Source of the DNA: Marthasterias glacialis
Lineage: Eukaryota > Echinodermata > Asteroidea > Forcipulatida > Asteriidae
DNA length: 64,000 bases
Direction of reading: 5' to 3'
Assembly (NCBI GenBank): GCA_911728455.2
Contig: OU452222.1
Location: 5,337,108-5,401,107, forward strand
The stretch's first letter is position 1. The number at the start of each line of letters is the position of its first letter. Shown here piece by piece: positions 27,701 to 35,290 of the stretch. A model generated the notes under the pieces. That model searched no databases. It saw only the letters and a program-made list of their open reading frames with translations, and was not told the DNA's origin. The position numbers and the translations under genes are program-made.

Positions 27701-30700
27701 TACTAAATACAAATGTTTGTGTCGTTCACAGCAACCCTACCTTACGACTTTGAAGTTGACAGCTATGTCAACTACCAGCTACTGCCTGCTGCCCAGCTGG
27801 ACAATCGCTCGGCTGATTACCAAGTCACATTCCGGACACGGCAGAAAGAGGGTCTGCTCTGGATGATCACCAACCAGAACGGCTTGGAATTCACATCAAT
27901 AGAGGTGAGCAATACAGAACTGACTTAACCAACCATCGTTAGATCGTATTAGGTCCTGACCCAATATCTTAAGGTTAATATGCAGATAATGTTCGCTAAG
28001 CAGATCTTGCACCAGTCAGCAGACCAGGGGCCAATTTCATGGCGCTTGCTTAACAGTGAGCAAATTTTCGTGCTAACTGTACCAAATAAATTTGATTAAA
28101 TGTAAGCGTATTTCACAGGTTAGCAAGAAAATTAGCTTGCGCGTTCACCATGGATTTGCATTGTTACGTCATTCATTTTTCTACAGTAAGCATTGGAAGG
28201 TTATTATACCTTTTCCTATGCTTACGGTTAGCAGCGCTATGAAATGGAAATCACACAGTAAGCACAAAATCGGCTGTTAAGCAGCTCTATACCAATTGGG
28301 CCCAGGGCCCAATTTGCATAGAGCTCCTTAAAGCAGACAAAATTGCTTAACAGTTTTCCGCGAAGCAAAAAAGAAGCAGTAAACCAATCACAAACGGAAC
28401 ATTGTGATGTGGTACTTTGGCTGGTAACAATATTCTGGTAGGCAGAATGTTTTTGTTATTTTTTGTGCTTACGCAGCTGTATGAAATTAGGCCCAGCAAT
28501 GGCAGCTTCTTACTGCAGAATTCTGCTCTTATGATCCCATAGATTCATGTGCCATTCAGGGCGCCGTAACACATCTTGAGATGAATCTTATCTTATTTAG
28601 AGGTCGAGCTCAAGTGCATGTTTTTATAATCTTTTTGTGAATCTATTTTCCTAGAAATTCCTAGATTTCCAGGTTTCCAAAATGATAAACCGATTCTCAC
28701 CTCCCTTTTGGATTTGTAACTTTCTTTCTCTGCTCACAGTTGGTCAATGGCTTCGTCCAGAGTCGTTGGAATCTTGGTGATGGGGAGAACTCTGTCTACC
28801 TGGATCAGTACGCCGTGGACGACGGGGACTGGCACACCGTCCGTCTAGAGCGATTTGACTTCTACATCACGGTTAAGATCGACGGCGGAGGCGGCGTGAG
28901 ACAGAAGGAGAACCACGAGAGTCTGTACAGTAGGCTGGAGGTGGATCCTAACAGTCTTATCCTGGGAGCGTTTGTCGTTAGGGTGGTGGAGATCTCCCAG
29001 GACTTCATAGGTAGATAGATTTGATTTTTATTCAAAAACCCACAAAAGTTAATGCTCTTTTCCACTTTGAACTTTTATGTTGAAGGCTTTCCCTTTATAA
29101 ACTTTGGCTTCTTGTGTATAGAGTCCATAATTTGTAATTTCTTATTATTGTCAGTGTTATTCTGTGCTTGTAATATATGGAAATAAATGTCAAAATGAAA
29201 TGAAAAATTTTTTGGATAACTTGTGTGGGATCCAAAAAGTATCTGGTTACATCAAGATATCGTGATTTGAAAAGAGTCAACAAAGCAAAAGCAGATTGGA
29301 GGCCATTGCAAATGTGGTACCTTGTCTTGATTCAAAGAGGGTAACCATCCCGAAATCAGCAGTGATCAATTCTGTACCTCAGTTTGTTTAAGACAGAGCG
29401 AATCACCGTGGTAGAAGCACAACATGCCATCATGCCCTATCAACTAAGAAACTGTTGCATTCAAGAACAAAATGATACCCCCTTTCCCTGTTTTTGTGTG
29501 ACCCCGATTGCTCCTAACGTGCCTAAACAATCATTCCTCACAACAGGATGCATGAACGACCCCCGTATCAACAACTTCTACCTCGGATTCTCCGGATCGA
29601 CATTGTACGGCACAGCAACTCCATCGATTGGTGTCAGTGAAAATTGTTCAAGTCACGACCCATGCGCGAGCAACCCCTGTCCAGCATCGTACATCTGTAT
29701 TGACCTCTGGAGGGAATACACTTGTGGGTAAGTCCATCCGGGTTCTCTTTTCACAGTGCCGGGGGAAAAGGCTAGCTTCAGCACAAGTTAACCAGTAGCC
29801 ACTGGGACTCTTCAAAAAGTTTTTAGTGGTGAAATATAACTGTATTGTCAATAAAACCAAGATGAAACTAAAATCTAAAGCCTAAAATCGTCTTTACTCG
29901 TCCTCCATTTGGCTGTTTGGGAAATCACATGTCCGCCGGCGTGCAGTGTTCAACAAACAGATGTATAATGTGAGTACACTTCACAATCAACATGTTGTTA
30001 TTATTGTTGTTTGAATCTAGCCATCAGGAAGTGTTATTTTGCAACCTTTAACTGCTGATTTGATTTCCTTACAGATGCCCAGACGGCTCCAAGGAGGATG
30101 AGGCAAACGGTGTGTGCCTCCCCTTGAATGAATGCCTCAGCAACCCATGCCTGAATGGAGGCACGTGCACGGACCTGGTCAACAGGTTCAGGTGCGACTG
30201 CCCGGACGGGTACATCGGGGAGCTCTGCGCCACAGAGAAGTCAGCCGTCTTCGTTCCGCTGGGTCTGGGCCTTGGGGCCATCCTTGCCATAATCCTCTGT
30301 CTCATCATCATCATCAGTAAGTAATTGTGTACTAAGACCAACCGACTCAATAGGGGCTCGGACATCAGGAACAAATGTACAGGGCTGGAGTTTATGAGTA
30401 ACCTCAACCGGCCTATAGGTCTTACAGCTCATAAATTTTTATTTTATTTGATTACACATCCAACAGCACAATTAGCGCCAATAACAAGATGAATAGGAAA
30501 TGAGAAGAAATGTTCAGTTTTAAGATGTGGGAGGAAAACCCCAAATGGGGAAAACCCACGCAATCAGGTAGGGACTGAAAACCCAATCCACATGCAAGGC
30601 TCCGGTCTGAGGTGGGATTCGAACTGGGGGTCCACAGAGGCAAAAAGCAGGGAAAGAAACCACAGAGCTAACCTGATCCAACTTCTACTCTACCAGAGAT

Positions 30701-33076
30701 ATTCTAACAAAACCAAGTGTAGTTCTTTCTCTTTTAATATTTGCTGAACTTTTAGAAGGGGTTTGGACTTGAAAAGTTAAAGTAGGCGTTATTAATCTGA
30801 AAAAGTATGTGTTTGAGAAAGTGGAATGCTGGACTCGTTGCATTGTTAGGTGTACCAGCCTGTTGCTAAATTAACTAGACTAGGGCCAGTGGTTCGGTGG
30901 GTGTTTTGTTTCCTGAGATGGTTTAAGGAATGAAAATAAATGGCCCACAGTGACGGGGTTAATAATGTTCATGCACCGTGAGCATCAACATTGGCTGATA
31001 CCGGCGCTAAATAAATGTCCATTGTTTTTATTTTTTATGTGTCTGTAAGACTTAAATGGAATCACTGTTTCTACCCTTAGTACTGCTGCTGGCGTTCGTC
31101 CTGTACAAGCGTAGTCACGATCACAAGCAGGCCTTGGCCTTCGCCATCGACCCCGATGACGACATCCGGGAGAACTTCATCAACTACGATGAGGAGGGAG
31201 GCGGCGAGGAAGACCAAGATGCGTACGACGTGAGCACGCTCAGGAAACCGATTGAACCGATCCCAATGGACGACTACATCAAGCCACCGACGACAGAGGC
31301 ACCCCTGAGCAGAGCGCCCAGAGTTCCTGGTGAGTTTGGTCTGGCTGGTGCTAAGTTCATTTCATCTGAGCCTTTGATGCTTCAGGTCTATGATTTCATC
31401 AGGATTGTTTTCATATTTCAAGATTTCAAGGTTTTAAAAATCTATTTTCTATTCAAACTGTCCTGCAAGAGATCAGTTTGCCGTTAAAGGAAAGAATGTC
31501 GTAGCCACACACCCAGCCTCTGAAACTTCATCATATTCAAACTTAGGTCGGCATACCTGTTGTTGTTGTTGTTGAAATAATCATTGATTTACATGTAGAT
31601 AAAGGGCTATACACCAATCGGGTGCGCAAATGCTGGGCGCCGTGCGCCATCCCTGCGGTGTACCAGTGCCTAGTTTTGTGCACAAAGACATGAGAAAATC
31701 ATGCTCCTTTTCACTCTATATGGAAATTAAATGTCTTCCTCAACGATTTGCGCGATTTCCCTGACATGACAGCATGATATAACGATGTACTACATACCTG
31801 ATAAATAGTTACAATTTAACAGAAAGTAAATACTGAAATTATGACAAAAAACCTTGCCAATGTAACGCATTAAACCAGCGACTGTGCAGTTTCCACGTCT
31901 ATCTCACTTAAACTCACCTATAACCTGCACCGTTTCAGGATGATTCAATTTCTATTTAGTTGCAAATATTTACGGATAGTGATCAACATTGGTATATCAT
32001 CCTGTCCCGTCAAGGAAATTGCATGTCTTTGCGCACAAAACTAGGCACAGGTACACCGGCGCCCAGCACTGGTGTATACAACAGCCAAGTATTATTATTA
32101 TGAGGTGGTCACATTTAAGTGAGAACAATTTAAACCAATTTGTATTTTGTCAGGCATGTTGTGAAAACTTCATCATATTAAAACTTAGTTCTGCATGCCT
32201 GTTAAAATAATACACGCTTTGATAAACTTGTAGATAAAGGGCTATATACTGTAAGACTGGAGCATTATTGATATTATAAGGTGGTCACATTTGAGTGAGA
32301 ACAGTTAAAACTAATTTATAGTTTATAATTTATAGGGCAGTTTGAGGTTGTCTGGCTTCTGACTGGCATCTTGAACAAAGATATCGACAAAATTGGGAGA
32401 CCGCCATCATAGGGCTAGATAGCTCAGTTGGTAGAGTGCCAGCAGGTTAATCCGGCTGTCCCTCGTTCACATCCCGTTCAATTCAATTTTTCGTTGTCCT
32501 CAAAAATTTTGTATTTCAATTTTGTCGGCTGGGTTGTGCACATTCATGTCGGCTGACTGTGGTTGCTGCATTCCAAATATAAGCACCAGTGTCATTTGAT
32601 GTCGTCAAAACCTTCTTCAGCTTTGAAAGTATTTCACATGGAAAAATTACCGTGGTTGATTGGCACCATGGTATAAACTTTGCAGTCAGTGAGCTTTTAG
32701 AGTTTGAGACTACTTCAGTTTTTGGCTTATTGCAAACTCTGTATTTTTAACTCTTAAGAAGAGGTTCAGGAAAAGGCCTGGGTCATATTTTGGGAACCCT
32801 GATCGATTTGTTTAAATTTTGATTTGTGTATTTGCAGGTGATGATCCCAACGTTGGTGACTTCATCAATGACCGTCTTAAGGGTGCGGATGACGACCCCG
32901 ATTCCAACGACACCATGAAGGATTTTGACTATGAGGGCGAGGGGTCCTCTGCAGGCTCCCTCAGCTCCTTGAACAGCAGTAGTTCGGATGGCGACCAGAA
33001 CTACGACTATCTCAACGACTGGGGACCACCGTTCAAGAAACTTGCCGATATGTATGGCGGTGGCGAAGACGATTAG
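732..33076 (+). CDS. Type III (non-chordate) classical cadherin, 3' part of gene
   Basis: This gene encodes a calcium-dependent homophilic adhesion receptor of adherens junctions. Exons are 732-756, 942-1153, 2041-2311, 3346-3503, 4472-4809, 5051-5255, 5512-5692, 7016-7159, 7937-8214, 9936-10236, 11486-11725, 12164-12414, 12953-13191, 14611-14768, 15587-15823, 16571-16768, 22927-23033, 23782-24195, 24385-24653, 24797-25139, 25945-26060, 27261-27547, 27732-27904, 28740-29010, 29547-29727, 30075-30316, 31081-31329 and 32838-33076. All junctions are AG/GT and phase-consistent, and together give 6,327 nt (2,108 codons plus TAG). The order is one partial and ten full EC repeats (DxNDN, LDRE, AxDxD motifs), a juxtamembrane non-chordate module, EGF, LamG, EGF, LamG, two EGF-like units, a TM helix, and a tail with the p120 site (EEGGGEED) and a beta-catenin site. 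This is the family architecture known from insect N-cadherin and echinoderm classical cadherins. The start codon is outside the window. Exon boundaries come from reading, not transcripts. Confidence 0.93.
942..1153 (+). CDS. Cadherin exon: end of partial EC repeat, start of first full EC
   Basis: The exon follows the acceptor ctttttttcag and ends at AAG|GTTTGT in phase 0. It encodes [10 protein letters not shown], then the linker motif [10 protein letters not shown], then the start of the next EC repeat ([13 protein letters not shown]). The NDINDNSP motif is a calcium-binding inter-repeat linker. Confidence 0.93.
2041..2311 (+). CDS. Cadherin exon: body of EC repeat a
   Basis: It starts after ttctatctag and ends at G|GTGAGT (phase 1). 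It encodes VTATDADKG (the AxDxD calcium motif), [13 protein letters not shown] and [11 protein letters not shown]. This completes the first full EC repeat and opens the second. Confidence 0.93.
3346..3503 (+). CDS. Cadherin exon: EC repeat b, first half
   Basis: It follows ctcctcccag and ends at CCG|GTAAGT (phase 0). It encodes [18 protein letters not shown] and then [13 protein letters not shown]. The usual LDRE strand motif is absent here, so this EC repeat is divergent. Confidence 0.88.
4472..4809 (+). CDS. Cadherin exon: EC b end and EC c body
   Basis: It follows aaaattcctag and ends AG|GTAAGA (phase 2). It encodes FNVIAFDG, then a linker reading [10 protein letters not shown] in place of DxNDNxP, then the EC c body ending QLDYETTK. 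The linker and the following VLASPATTG lack most calcium ligands. Confidence 0.9.
5051..5255 (+). CDS. Cadherin exon: EC c end, EC d start
   Basis: It follows catgtgaacag and ends CGT|GTGGGT (phase 0). It encodes [18 protein letters not shown] and VEAFDADTL, so normal calcium motifs resume here. The donor was chosen because it keeps phase 0 with the next exon; a nearby GTACCT is out of phase. Confidence 0.9.
5512..5692 (+). CDS. Cadherin exon: EC d body
   Basis: It follows ttccctcag and ends G|GTAACA (phase 1). It encodes [33 protein letters not shown] and [10 protein letters not shown], the classic second half of an EC repeat with TG.I and DRE motifs. Confidence 0.92.
6030..6475. repeat. 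Degenerate tandem repeat block in cadherin intron
   Basis: Variants of acaaaagggac and gggtccccaattgg recur several times at irregular spacing, in a pattern of old tandem repeats. No coding sequence is visible. Confidence 0.4.
6655..6850 (+). mobile_element. tRNA-derived SINE, family A, copy 1
   Basis: A tRNA-like head has box A (tagctcagctggtagagcg, 6766-6784) and a box B-like ggttcaattt (6811-6820). About 90 bases upstream (cttctgactggca, gaacaaagatattgacaaaa, gggagacc) also match the copy near 32.4 kb, so the unit is larger than the tRNA part. Confidence 0.65.
7016..7159 (+). CDS. Cadherin exon: EC d end, EC e start
   Basis: It follows aactttgcag and ends at TCAG|GTACAG (phase 1). It encodes [16 protein letters not shown], then [11 protein letters not shown] and VTATDVDS, giving a complete calcium linker followed by an AxDxD motif. 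Confidence 0.93.
7259..7547. mobile_element. GGGCCCAATTTCAT hairpin element in cadherin intron
   Basis: It starts gggcccaatttcatagcgct and ends agcagctctatgaaattgag with inverted ends. The interior has a second inverted pair (cacaggttagcgcg, gcgcgttcacc) and cattgttacgtcattcattt. A close second copy lies at 28022-28306, with a partial one at 49550-49690. Confidence 0.6.
7937..8214 (+). CDS. Cadherin exon: EC e body, EC f start
   Basis: It follows aataaacag and ends GAG|GTAAGT (phase 0). It encodes [19 protein letters not shown], then LDYEF, then [11 protein letters not shown] and [16 protein letters not shown]. It has no internal ATG in frame, so ATG-based ORF calling would miss it. Confidence 0.93.
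9149..9855. mobile_element. Nested foldback complex in cadherin intron
   Basis: The outer ends aaagccgcgctcacattaga and gcgaacacagctttaga are inverted. Inside are two smaller inverted units: 9440-9598 (ggatttcacaaagagc versus gctcgtgaaatcaacc) and 9605-9706 (aggtttcacaaaattagt versus cgctttttgaaatcaacg). No coding content. Confidence 0.55.
9936..10236 (+). CDS. Cadherin exon: EC f body, EC g start
   Basis: It follows actgtgcacag and ends GGAG|GTAAGT (phase 1). It encodes [33 protein letters not shown] and [12 protein letters not shown], then VPENSVGG of the next repeat. Confidence 0.94.
10421..10730. repeat. Inverted-repeat-bounded segment
   Basis: A perfect 14-bp inverted pair, ttataacacacctc at 10421-10434 and gaggtgtgttataa at 10717-10730, bounds about 310 bp containing attggctg and a CACGTG box. 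It directly abuts the large palindrome at 10732. Confidence 0.5.
10732..10900. repeat. Long near-perfect palindrome
   Basis: Arms 10732-10816 and 10819-10900 are inverted copies separated by only two bases. The inner 45 bases (10774-10818 against 10819-10862) differ by about one base, and the outer parts carry several substitutions. It would form a cruciform or hairpin. Confidence 0.8.
10938..11077. mobile_element. MITE-like hairpin with TTTTACCAT ends
   Basis: The arms 10938-10970 (ttttaccataacatcgatg, gataagcact) and 11046-11077 (agtgcttatcacac, atcgatgtatggtaaaa) are inverted. The gtgtatgggtaaaa-type end recurs at 52.07, 54.58, 56.50 and 63.12 kb. Confidence 0.6.
11486..11725 (+). CDS. 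Cadherin exon: EC g body
   Basis: It follows gtaattacag and ends GAGG|GTGAGT (phase 1). It encodes [38 protein letters not shown] and [12 protein letters not shown]. Confidence 0.93.
12164..12414 (+). CDS. Cadherin exon: EC g end, EC h first half
   Basis: It follows gtttctacag and ends GAG|GTAACA (phase 0). It encodes [16 protein letters not shown], then [19 protein letters not shown]. The EC h core has PAMDADVDF as its AxDxD-type motif. Confidence 0.93.
12953..13191 (+). CDS. Cadherin exon: EC h end, EC i start
   Basis: It follows ctcgtccatag and ends AC|GTAAGT (phase 2). It encodes [38 protein letters not shown] and [12 protein letters not shown]. Confidence 0.93.
14611..14768 (+). CDS. 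Cadherin exon: EC i body
   Basis: It follows cctatcaatag and ends ATGG|GTAAGT (phase 1). It encodes [29 protein letters not shown] and LTLWATDMG, the latter being the A.D.G strand before the next linker. Confidence 0.92.
15023..15066 (+). repeat. Two-copy 22-bp tandem repeat
   Basis: gcaccattacctgcatttac plus two bases occurs twice head to tail. It lies in a cadherin intron. Confidence 0.8.
15587..15823 (+). CDS. Cadherin exon: EC i end, EC j start
   Basis: It follows caccccttag and ends GCAG|GTAAGA (phase 1). It encodes [19 protein letters not shown], then [17 protein letters not shown] and [16 protein letters not shown], opening the last EC repeat. Confidence 0.93.
16571..16768 (+). CDS. 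Cadherin exon: end of last EC repeat, start of juxtamembrane module
   Basis: It follows ttcctccgtag and ends GAAG|GTAGGA (phase 1). It encodes [14 protein letters not shown], then [12 protein letters not shown] (the last linker, where the usual Pro is replaced), then MLVYSFEG. The VYxxEG stretch marks the start of the non-chordate cadherin module known from type III cadherins. Confidence 0.93.
17432..17745 (+). other. Coding-like ORF remnant split by a poly-A run
   Basis: Before the poly-A (17566-17587) the frame reads [36 protein letters not shown]. After it, in another frame, it reads [39 protein letters not shown] and ends LSQ|GTAATA. Both halves look protein-like, but together they need a frame change. 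It lies in the 6-kb cadherin intron and is perhaps a pseudogene or mobile-element ORF fragment. No family is recognised. Confidence 0.3.
18361..18487 (-). mobile_element. tRNA(Leu/Ser-like)-derived SINE, family C, copy 1
   Basis: On the minus strand the head reads gtgaccgagcggtttagtgc (box A) and gggttcgaatcccag (box B), with a long variable-arm spacing typical of Leu/Ser tRNA origin. It is followed by tgtccttgagcaagacactt. A related copy is at 41420-41606. Confidence 0.65.
18739..18762 (+). CDS. Possible alternatively spliced 24-nt cadherin microexon
   Basis: An acceptor (gctttctacag) and a donor (ATTG|GTAGGT) bracket 24 nt in phase 1-1. The insert would read GNIAETQI between VYSFE of the previous exon and GNIPTSPIG of the next. 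It is in frame and resembles the residues it would precede. The gene also stays in frame without it, so it may be a cassette exon or chance. No transcript evidence is available. Confidence 0.4.
19567..19723 (+). repeat. GGGCTT/GGGCTA hexanucleotide microsatellite
   Basis: About 26 units of ggcttg with occasional ggctag run for about 155 bases. The minus strand is open as an Ala-Gln repeat, which is a by-product of the hexamer. It is in a cadherin intron. Confidence 0.9.
19806..19985. mobile_element. Hairpin element of the CCAATTTCATAG family
   Basis: It begins cccaatttcatagagctgct and ends with gcagtttttatgacattggg, inverted. The middle has gtgactggtttcctgctaat. It matches the elements at 34846-35025 and 28306-28496. 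Confidence 0.5.
20830..21365 (-). repeat. Dispersed repeat shared with 52.5 kb
   Basis: The ends ggatgagaaatttcagtctt and tttcagacctttttgtcagc match ggatgagacatttcagactt and tttagacctttttgcccac at 52520-52795, and both contain agaagcttcttg/gaagcttcttgc and ctccagggt. The 114-codon minus-strand ORF inside is unrecognised and not conserved in the other copy. Confidence 0.5.
21990..22126. mobile_element. Compact inverted-repeat element, GGGCCCAATTTCATGG subfamily
   Basis: Ends gggcccaatttcatggctct and accatgaaattgggccc are inverted, with nested agaattctgcgcttatgccc and gtaagcacagaattctttgg. A near-copy lies at 45229-45358 in PSMD7 intron 5. Confidence 0.6.
22379..22707. mobile_element. MITE with TTAAAGCCC terminal inverted repeats
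   Basis: Ends ttaaagccccagctcaa (22379-22395) and ttgagctagggctttaaa (22690-22707) are inverted. The interior is AT-rich and includes a 9-bp stem, 5-base loop hairpin at 22517-22539. Its right end lies about 220 bases upstream of the exon at 22927. Confidence 0.55.
22927..23033 (+). CDS. Cadherin exon: non-chordate juxtamembrane module
   Basis: It follows ctactttttag and ends GCG|GTGAGT (phase 0). It encodes [16 protein letters not shown] and [16 protein letters not shown]. This matches the type III signature in which an IG.V...D.DD...DK segment follows the last EC repeat. Confidence 0.9.
23782..24195 (+). CDS. Cadherin exon: juxtamembrane module (NC domain)
   Basis: It follows ttacccacag and ends AGG|GTCAGT (phase 0). 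It encodes [32 protein letters not shown] and then a long non-EC segment ([35 protein letters not shown]). In relatives this is the region before the first EGF-like unit, where type III cadherins are proteolytically processed. No cleavage motif was identified here. Confidence 0.92.
24385..24653 (+). CDS. Cadherin exon: NC domain end and first EGF-like unit start
   Basis: It follows ttccgccacag and ends AC|GTAAGT (phase 2). It encodes [17 protein letters not shown], a Cys-spaced segment ([13 protein letters not shown]), then [14 protein letters not shown], which opens the EGF-like fold. Confidence 0.92.
24797..25139 (+). CDS. Cadherin exon: EGF end and laminin-G 1
   Basis: It follows ggtctgacag and ends AAG|GTATTA (phase 0). 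It encodes [14 protein letters not shown], closing the EGF, then a LamG beginning [10 protein letters not shown] with [30 protein letters not shown] and [16 protein letters not shown]. Confidence 0.93.
25945..26060 (+). CDS. Cadherin exon: laminin-G 1 middle
   Basis: It follows ggttgttttag and ends AA|GTCAGT (phase 2). It encodes [17 protein letters not shown] and [13 protein letters not shown]. This strand after [12 protein letters not shown] is typical of LamG, with a Cys pair specific to this family. Confidence 0.88.
26355..26590. repeat. Dispersed repeat shared with 58.8 kb
   Basis: The blocks tatcacacaagcgcgagtgg, gtgcaatataactatat and ttgctatggatcgaccaata are collinear with tatcacacaagctggagtgg, gtgcaatatgatatgat and ttgccatggatcaaccaatc at 58785-59025. 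Confidence 0.55.
27261..27547 (+). CDS. Cadherin exon: laminin-G 1 end and second EGF-like unit
   Basis: It follows cttgtccag and ends ACAG|GTAAAT (phase 1). It encodes [28 protein letters not shown] (the LamG C-terminal Cys), then [18 protein letters not shown] and [11 protein letters not shown] of an EGF-like unit. Confidence 0.93.
27732..27904 (+). CDS. Cadherin exon: laminin-G 2 start
   Basis: It follows gtcgttcacag and ends GAG|GTGAGC (phase 0). It encodes [32 protein letters not shown] and FTSIE, the first sheet of the second LamG domain. Confidence 0.92.
28022..28306. mobile_element. GGGCCCAATTTCAT hairpin element, second copy
   Basis: It shares with 7259-7547 the start (ccaatttcatggcgct), the middle (gatttgcattgttacgtcat) and the end (ttaagcagctctat). 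The two copies are collinear. Non-coding. Confidence 0.6.
28306..28496. mobile_element. Short GGGCCCAATTT hairpin element, adjacent copy
   Basis: It begins gggcccaatttgcatagagc and ends gcagctgtatgaaattaggc, with gtggtactttggctggtaac inside. It is a different subfamily placed immediately after the previous element. Confidence 0.5.
28740..29010 (+). CDS. Cadherin exon: laminin-G 2 middle
   Basis: It follows ctgctcacag and ends ATAG|GTAGAT (phase 1). It encodes [39 protein letters not shown] and LILGAFVV. The [11 protein letters not shown] motif is diagnostic for LamG. Confidence 0.92.
29547..29727 (+). CDS. Cadherin exon: laminin-G 2 end and third EGF-like unit start
   Basis: It follows ctcacaacag and ends GTGG|GTAAGT (phase 2). 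It encodes [15 protein letters not shown] (LamG end), [16 protein letters not shown] and [12 protein letters not shown]. Confidence 0.92.
30075..30316 (+). CDS. Cadherin exon: last EGF-like unit and transmembrane helix start
   Basis: It follows ttccttacag and ends ATCA|GTAAGT (phase 1). It encodes [31 protein letters not shown] and then the hydrophobic run [20 protein letters not shown], the first part of the single membrane span. Confidence 0.94.
30440..30680 (-). mobile_element. tRNA-derived SINE, family D, copy 1 (minus)
   Basis: On the minus strand it runs caggttagctctgtggtttc, then gttcgaatcccacctcagac, then tgcatgtggattgggtttt and tcctcccacatctt. The copy at 61115-61325 has the same order on the plus strand. 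The gttcgaatccc box B marks a tRNA head. Confidence 0.6.
31081..31329 (+). CDS. Cadherin exon: transmembrane end and p120-catenin binding region
   Basis: It follows tctacccttag and ends CCTG|GTGAGT (phase 1). It encodes [11 protein letters not shown] (membrane exit), [18 protein letters not shown] and [20 protein letters not shown]. The EEGGGEED core is the conserved p120/delta-catenin binding motif of classical cadherins, and it is intact. Confidence 0.95.
32345..32490 (+). mobile_element. tRNA-derived SINE, family A, copy 2
   Basis: It shares the leader (cttctgactggcat, gaacaaagatatcgacaaaa, ttgggagaccgcc) and box A (tagctcagttggtagagtg, 32419-32437) with the copy near 6.7 kb. Box B is degraded. 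It lies in the last cadherin intron. Confidence 0.6.
32838..33076 (+). CDS. Cadherin terminal exon: beta-catenin binding tail
   Basis: It follows gtatttgcag and ends at the stop codon TAG (33074-33076). It encodes [36 protein letters not shown] with a Ser-rich run, and [20 protein letters not shown]. The [20 protein letters not shown] end is the near-invariant beta-catenin binding signature of classical cadherins. Confidence 0.96.
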
Positions 33077-34614
33077 ACGCCAGCTCAGAAAAGGATTCTG
33101 GTGTTTTATTTTTATTTTTTTGTTACTTGCAACGTTTAAGAAGCACTGCTTTTATAGATTAGGATTATTACTTGAAAGTTTACAACCAGCTAAAAAAAAA
33201 AAAGAATAAGTTGAGTTTGATGACTGATGAGAACATGTTTTGCCTTCAGCCTTTATGATTATTTTTTTTTTAAAACAGTGTTTACAGGGGCTGTAAAATC
33301 TTCCCCCTTTTTAAATTTGTGTCTTTGAAGAATCTGTAAAATGCTTTTCCTAGCACAAGCTTTAAAGAAGCACAAGCTGTGGCTGGTGCATGGAAACGAA
33401 TATTCCATGATTTCTTGATTGACTCAATCGCAGTATTTTTAAAGACTGATTTTAGTGTGTACACCCTTTATCAGGAGTTCTTGATGATATCACTGTACAA
33501 AGCAAGATTGATGCAGATAAACTCAATTAAAGAATTTAAAGTCATTAGTCCAGAGCTGTACTAGAAAGAACAGGTACTCGTTTGAAAGATGACATTTTCA
33601 AGATGCAAAACAAACGAAAACAGGAGGATGTTTGAACTGAAAGAAAAGTTTGGATGCTGATGAATTTTCTATCATGTGAAATGTAACTAGTTGTTATTTG
33701 TAAATATGTTAGTTCCTGTTCGTTGGATGACTCAATATACCCTTTAAGGTGCAGCAAGTTTATGTTTTATTTCCGTTCACATACGCAGGCCGAATTATGG
33801 ATTGAAGGGAAAAAATAGCCAGACCCTGCTTTAAACATTGAATCAGTACTATAGTTATTATGGAGATGAAAAGGGAAACAAGATTTGAATCTTTAGTATT
33901 GTGGAGAAAGTCTGCCCCTGCGTCAGCTATAGAGGGCAGTATTTATATGCCAGAGTTTTGACATAGCAGGTACTAGCAGTACAATGGGAATATTATGAGA
34001 ATCCACAGAGAGCAGTGAATGTATGGTGTCCTTGGGGTCAAAGGTGACAGAACTCCCTCTCTGCATGCCTCTGGCCAAGTCGTGACCTGCATGTAGAGAG
34101 GTCTGTGACCACAGGGTCTTTAAAGATAGAAAATGTCCTCTGCTCTGTAAAAGTGGTTCGTTTCCCGCAGTGAAGTATCAATGAGGCAGGACGGTTCCAG
34201 TGTGTAGAGCCATGTGCTTAGCAGAATTGTTACATACCAGCCAAAGTACCACATTATACAAATTGCTCTTGGCTGGTGCCCTGCTAAGTTTTGCTTCGCT
34301 GGTAATTGTTTTCCAGCAATGTTTCCAGCTGAACAGCTTAATGTAAACCGGGCTTAATAGGTTGTCACAATGTCTTTCCATGGCTCTATCTAAGTTAAGA
34401 CGCAGTCTTCGTTATGCAAAGCACACATTGTTTTATGATGTATCATATTTTGATAGTTTGTATAGAAAATATACCGCCCCATGTCGTCGTTAAGACAGTG
34501 TGTACCCAAGTGTTATCTTGTCGTTACGTTGGCAGTCCTAATGTTAAGGATGATATCGAAGGGTATGTTTTTGTGAATGCTAGTCAGAATTATTCGTACC
34601 AAAACAAAAATAAA
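33077..34614 (+). other. Probable cadherin 3' UTR with candidate poly(A) signals
   Basis: AT-rich sequence follows the cadherin stop codon. ATTAAA at 33526-33531 and AATAAA at 34609-34614 are candidate polyadenylation hexamers, and the true end is not resolvable from sequence alone. No second gene is visible. Confidence 0.4.
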
Positions 34615-34845
34615 TCAGACAAATTAACAACAAAATGCAGTAGATTTAACATTAAATACTCATTATTTTACAGAGATAGTTTTACATAAAATTGCTAAAA
34701 TGATCCACAAACTTCCAGCGAGTGAAATGCTTTTAGGAAAACTGTGGATGCTCGATCTTACGTGGTGTGACAAGCATAGAAATACATGTAGTTTGTGATA
34801 ACAAAGTTCCGGAAGGCATCCGGATCAAGAGCTTTAACCTGGGGG

Positions 34846-35025
34846 CCCAATTTCAGAGCTCTCCTTATGCAGCAAATATTGCTTAACAATTTTCTGCTAA
34901 GCAAAAATGAGCAGGATATCAGTCACAGATGGTACATGTGGAATGGTAGTTTGGCTGGTAACCTTATTCTTGTAAGCATATTTTGTTTGTTTGTGCTTAA
35001 GCAGCTCCATGAAATTGGGCCCAGA
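34846..35025. mobile_element. Hairpin element of the CCAATTTCATAG family
   Basis: It starts ggcccaatttcagagctctc and ends gcagctccatgaaattgggc. The inside has tttctgctaagcaaaaatg and ggctggtaacctt. Non-coding. Confidence 0.55.
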
Positions 35026-35149
35026 ATTTGGCATTATGGTGTCAAAATTTGCTGTAAATTGAGAAGGGGATAAAAGCACATGCAAAATGCTCTGACAGTA
35101 CTTTGTAAATGAACAGTAAAGCAGATCGTCAAAGCTCAAAACAGTGTAT

Positions 35150-35290
35150 CCAAGAGAAGCTGCTGTGGCTGAGGTTATGTCCGAGTTGGCGGTTATGGCT
35201 TTACGGCTATGGCTATGGCTGTACAATACATCATTGTGTGAAGCATAGCAACAGCGCAGCCACAGCCGCTAATTTGGACACGGCCTAACA
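35150..35290. mobile_element. GC-rich foldback element, copy 2
   Basis: The left arm has ggcggttatggctttacgg and the right arm gcgcagccacagccgc followed by taatttggacacggcc. The core keeps gtgtgaagcatagcaacag. It is degenerate compared with the 58.5-kb copy. Confidence 0.55.
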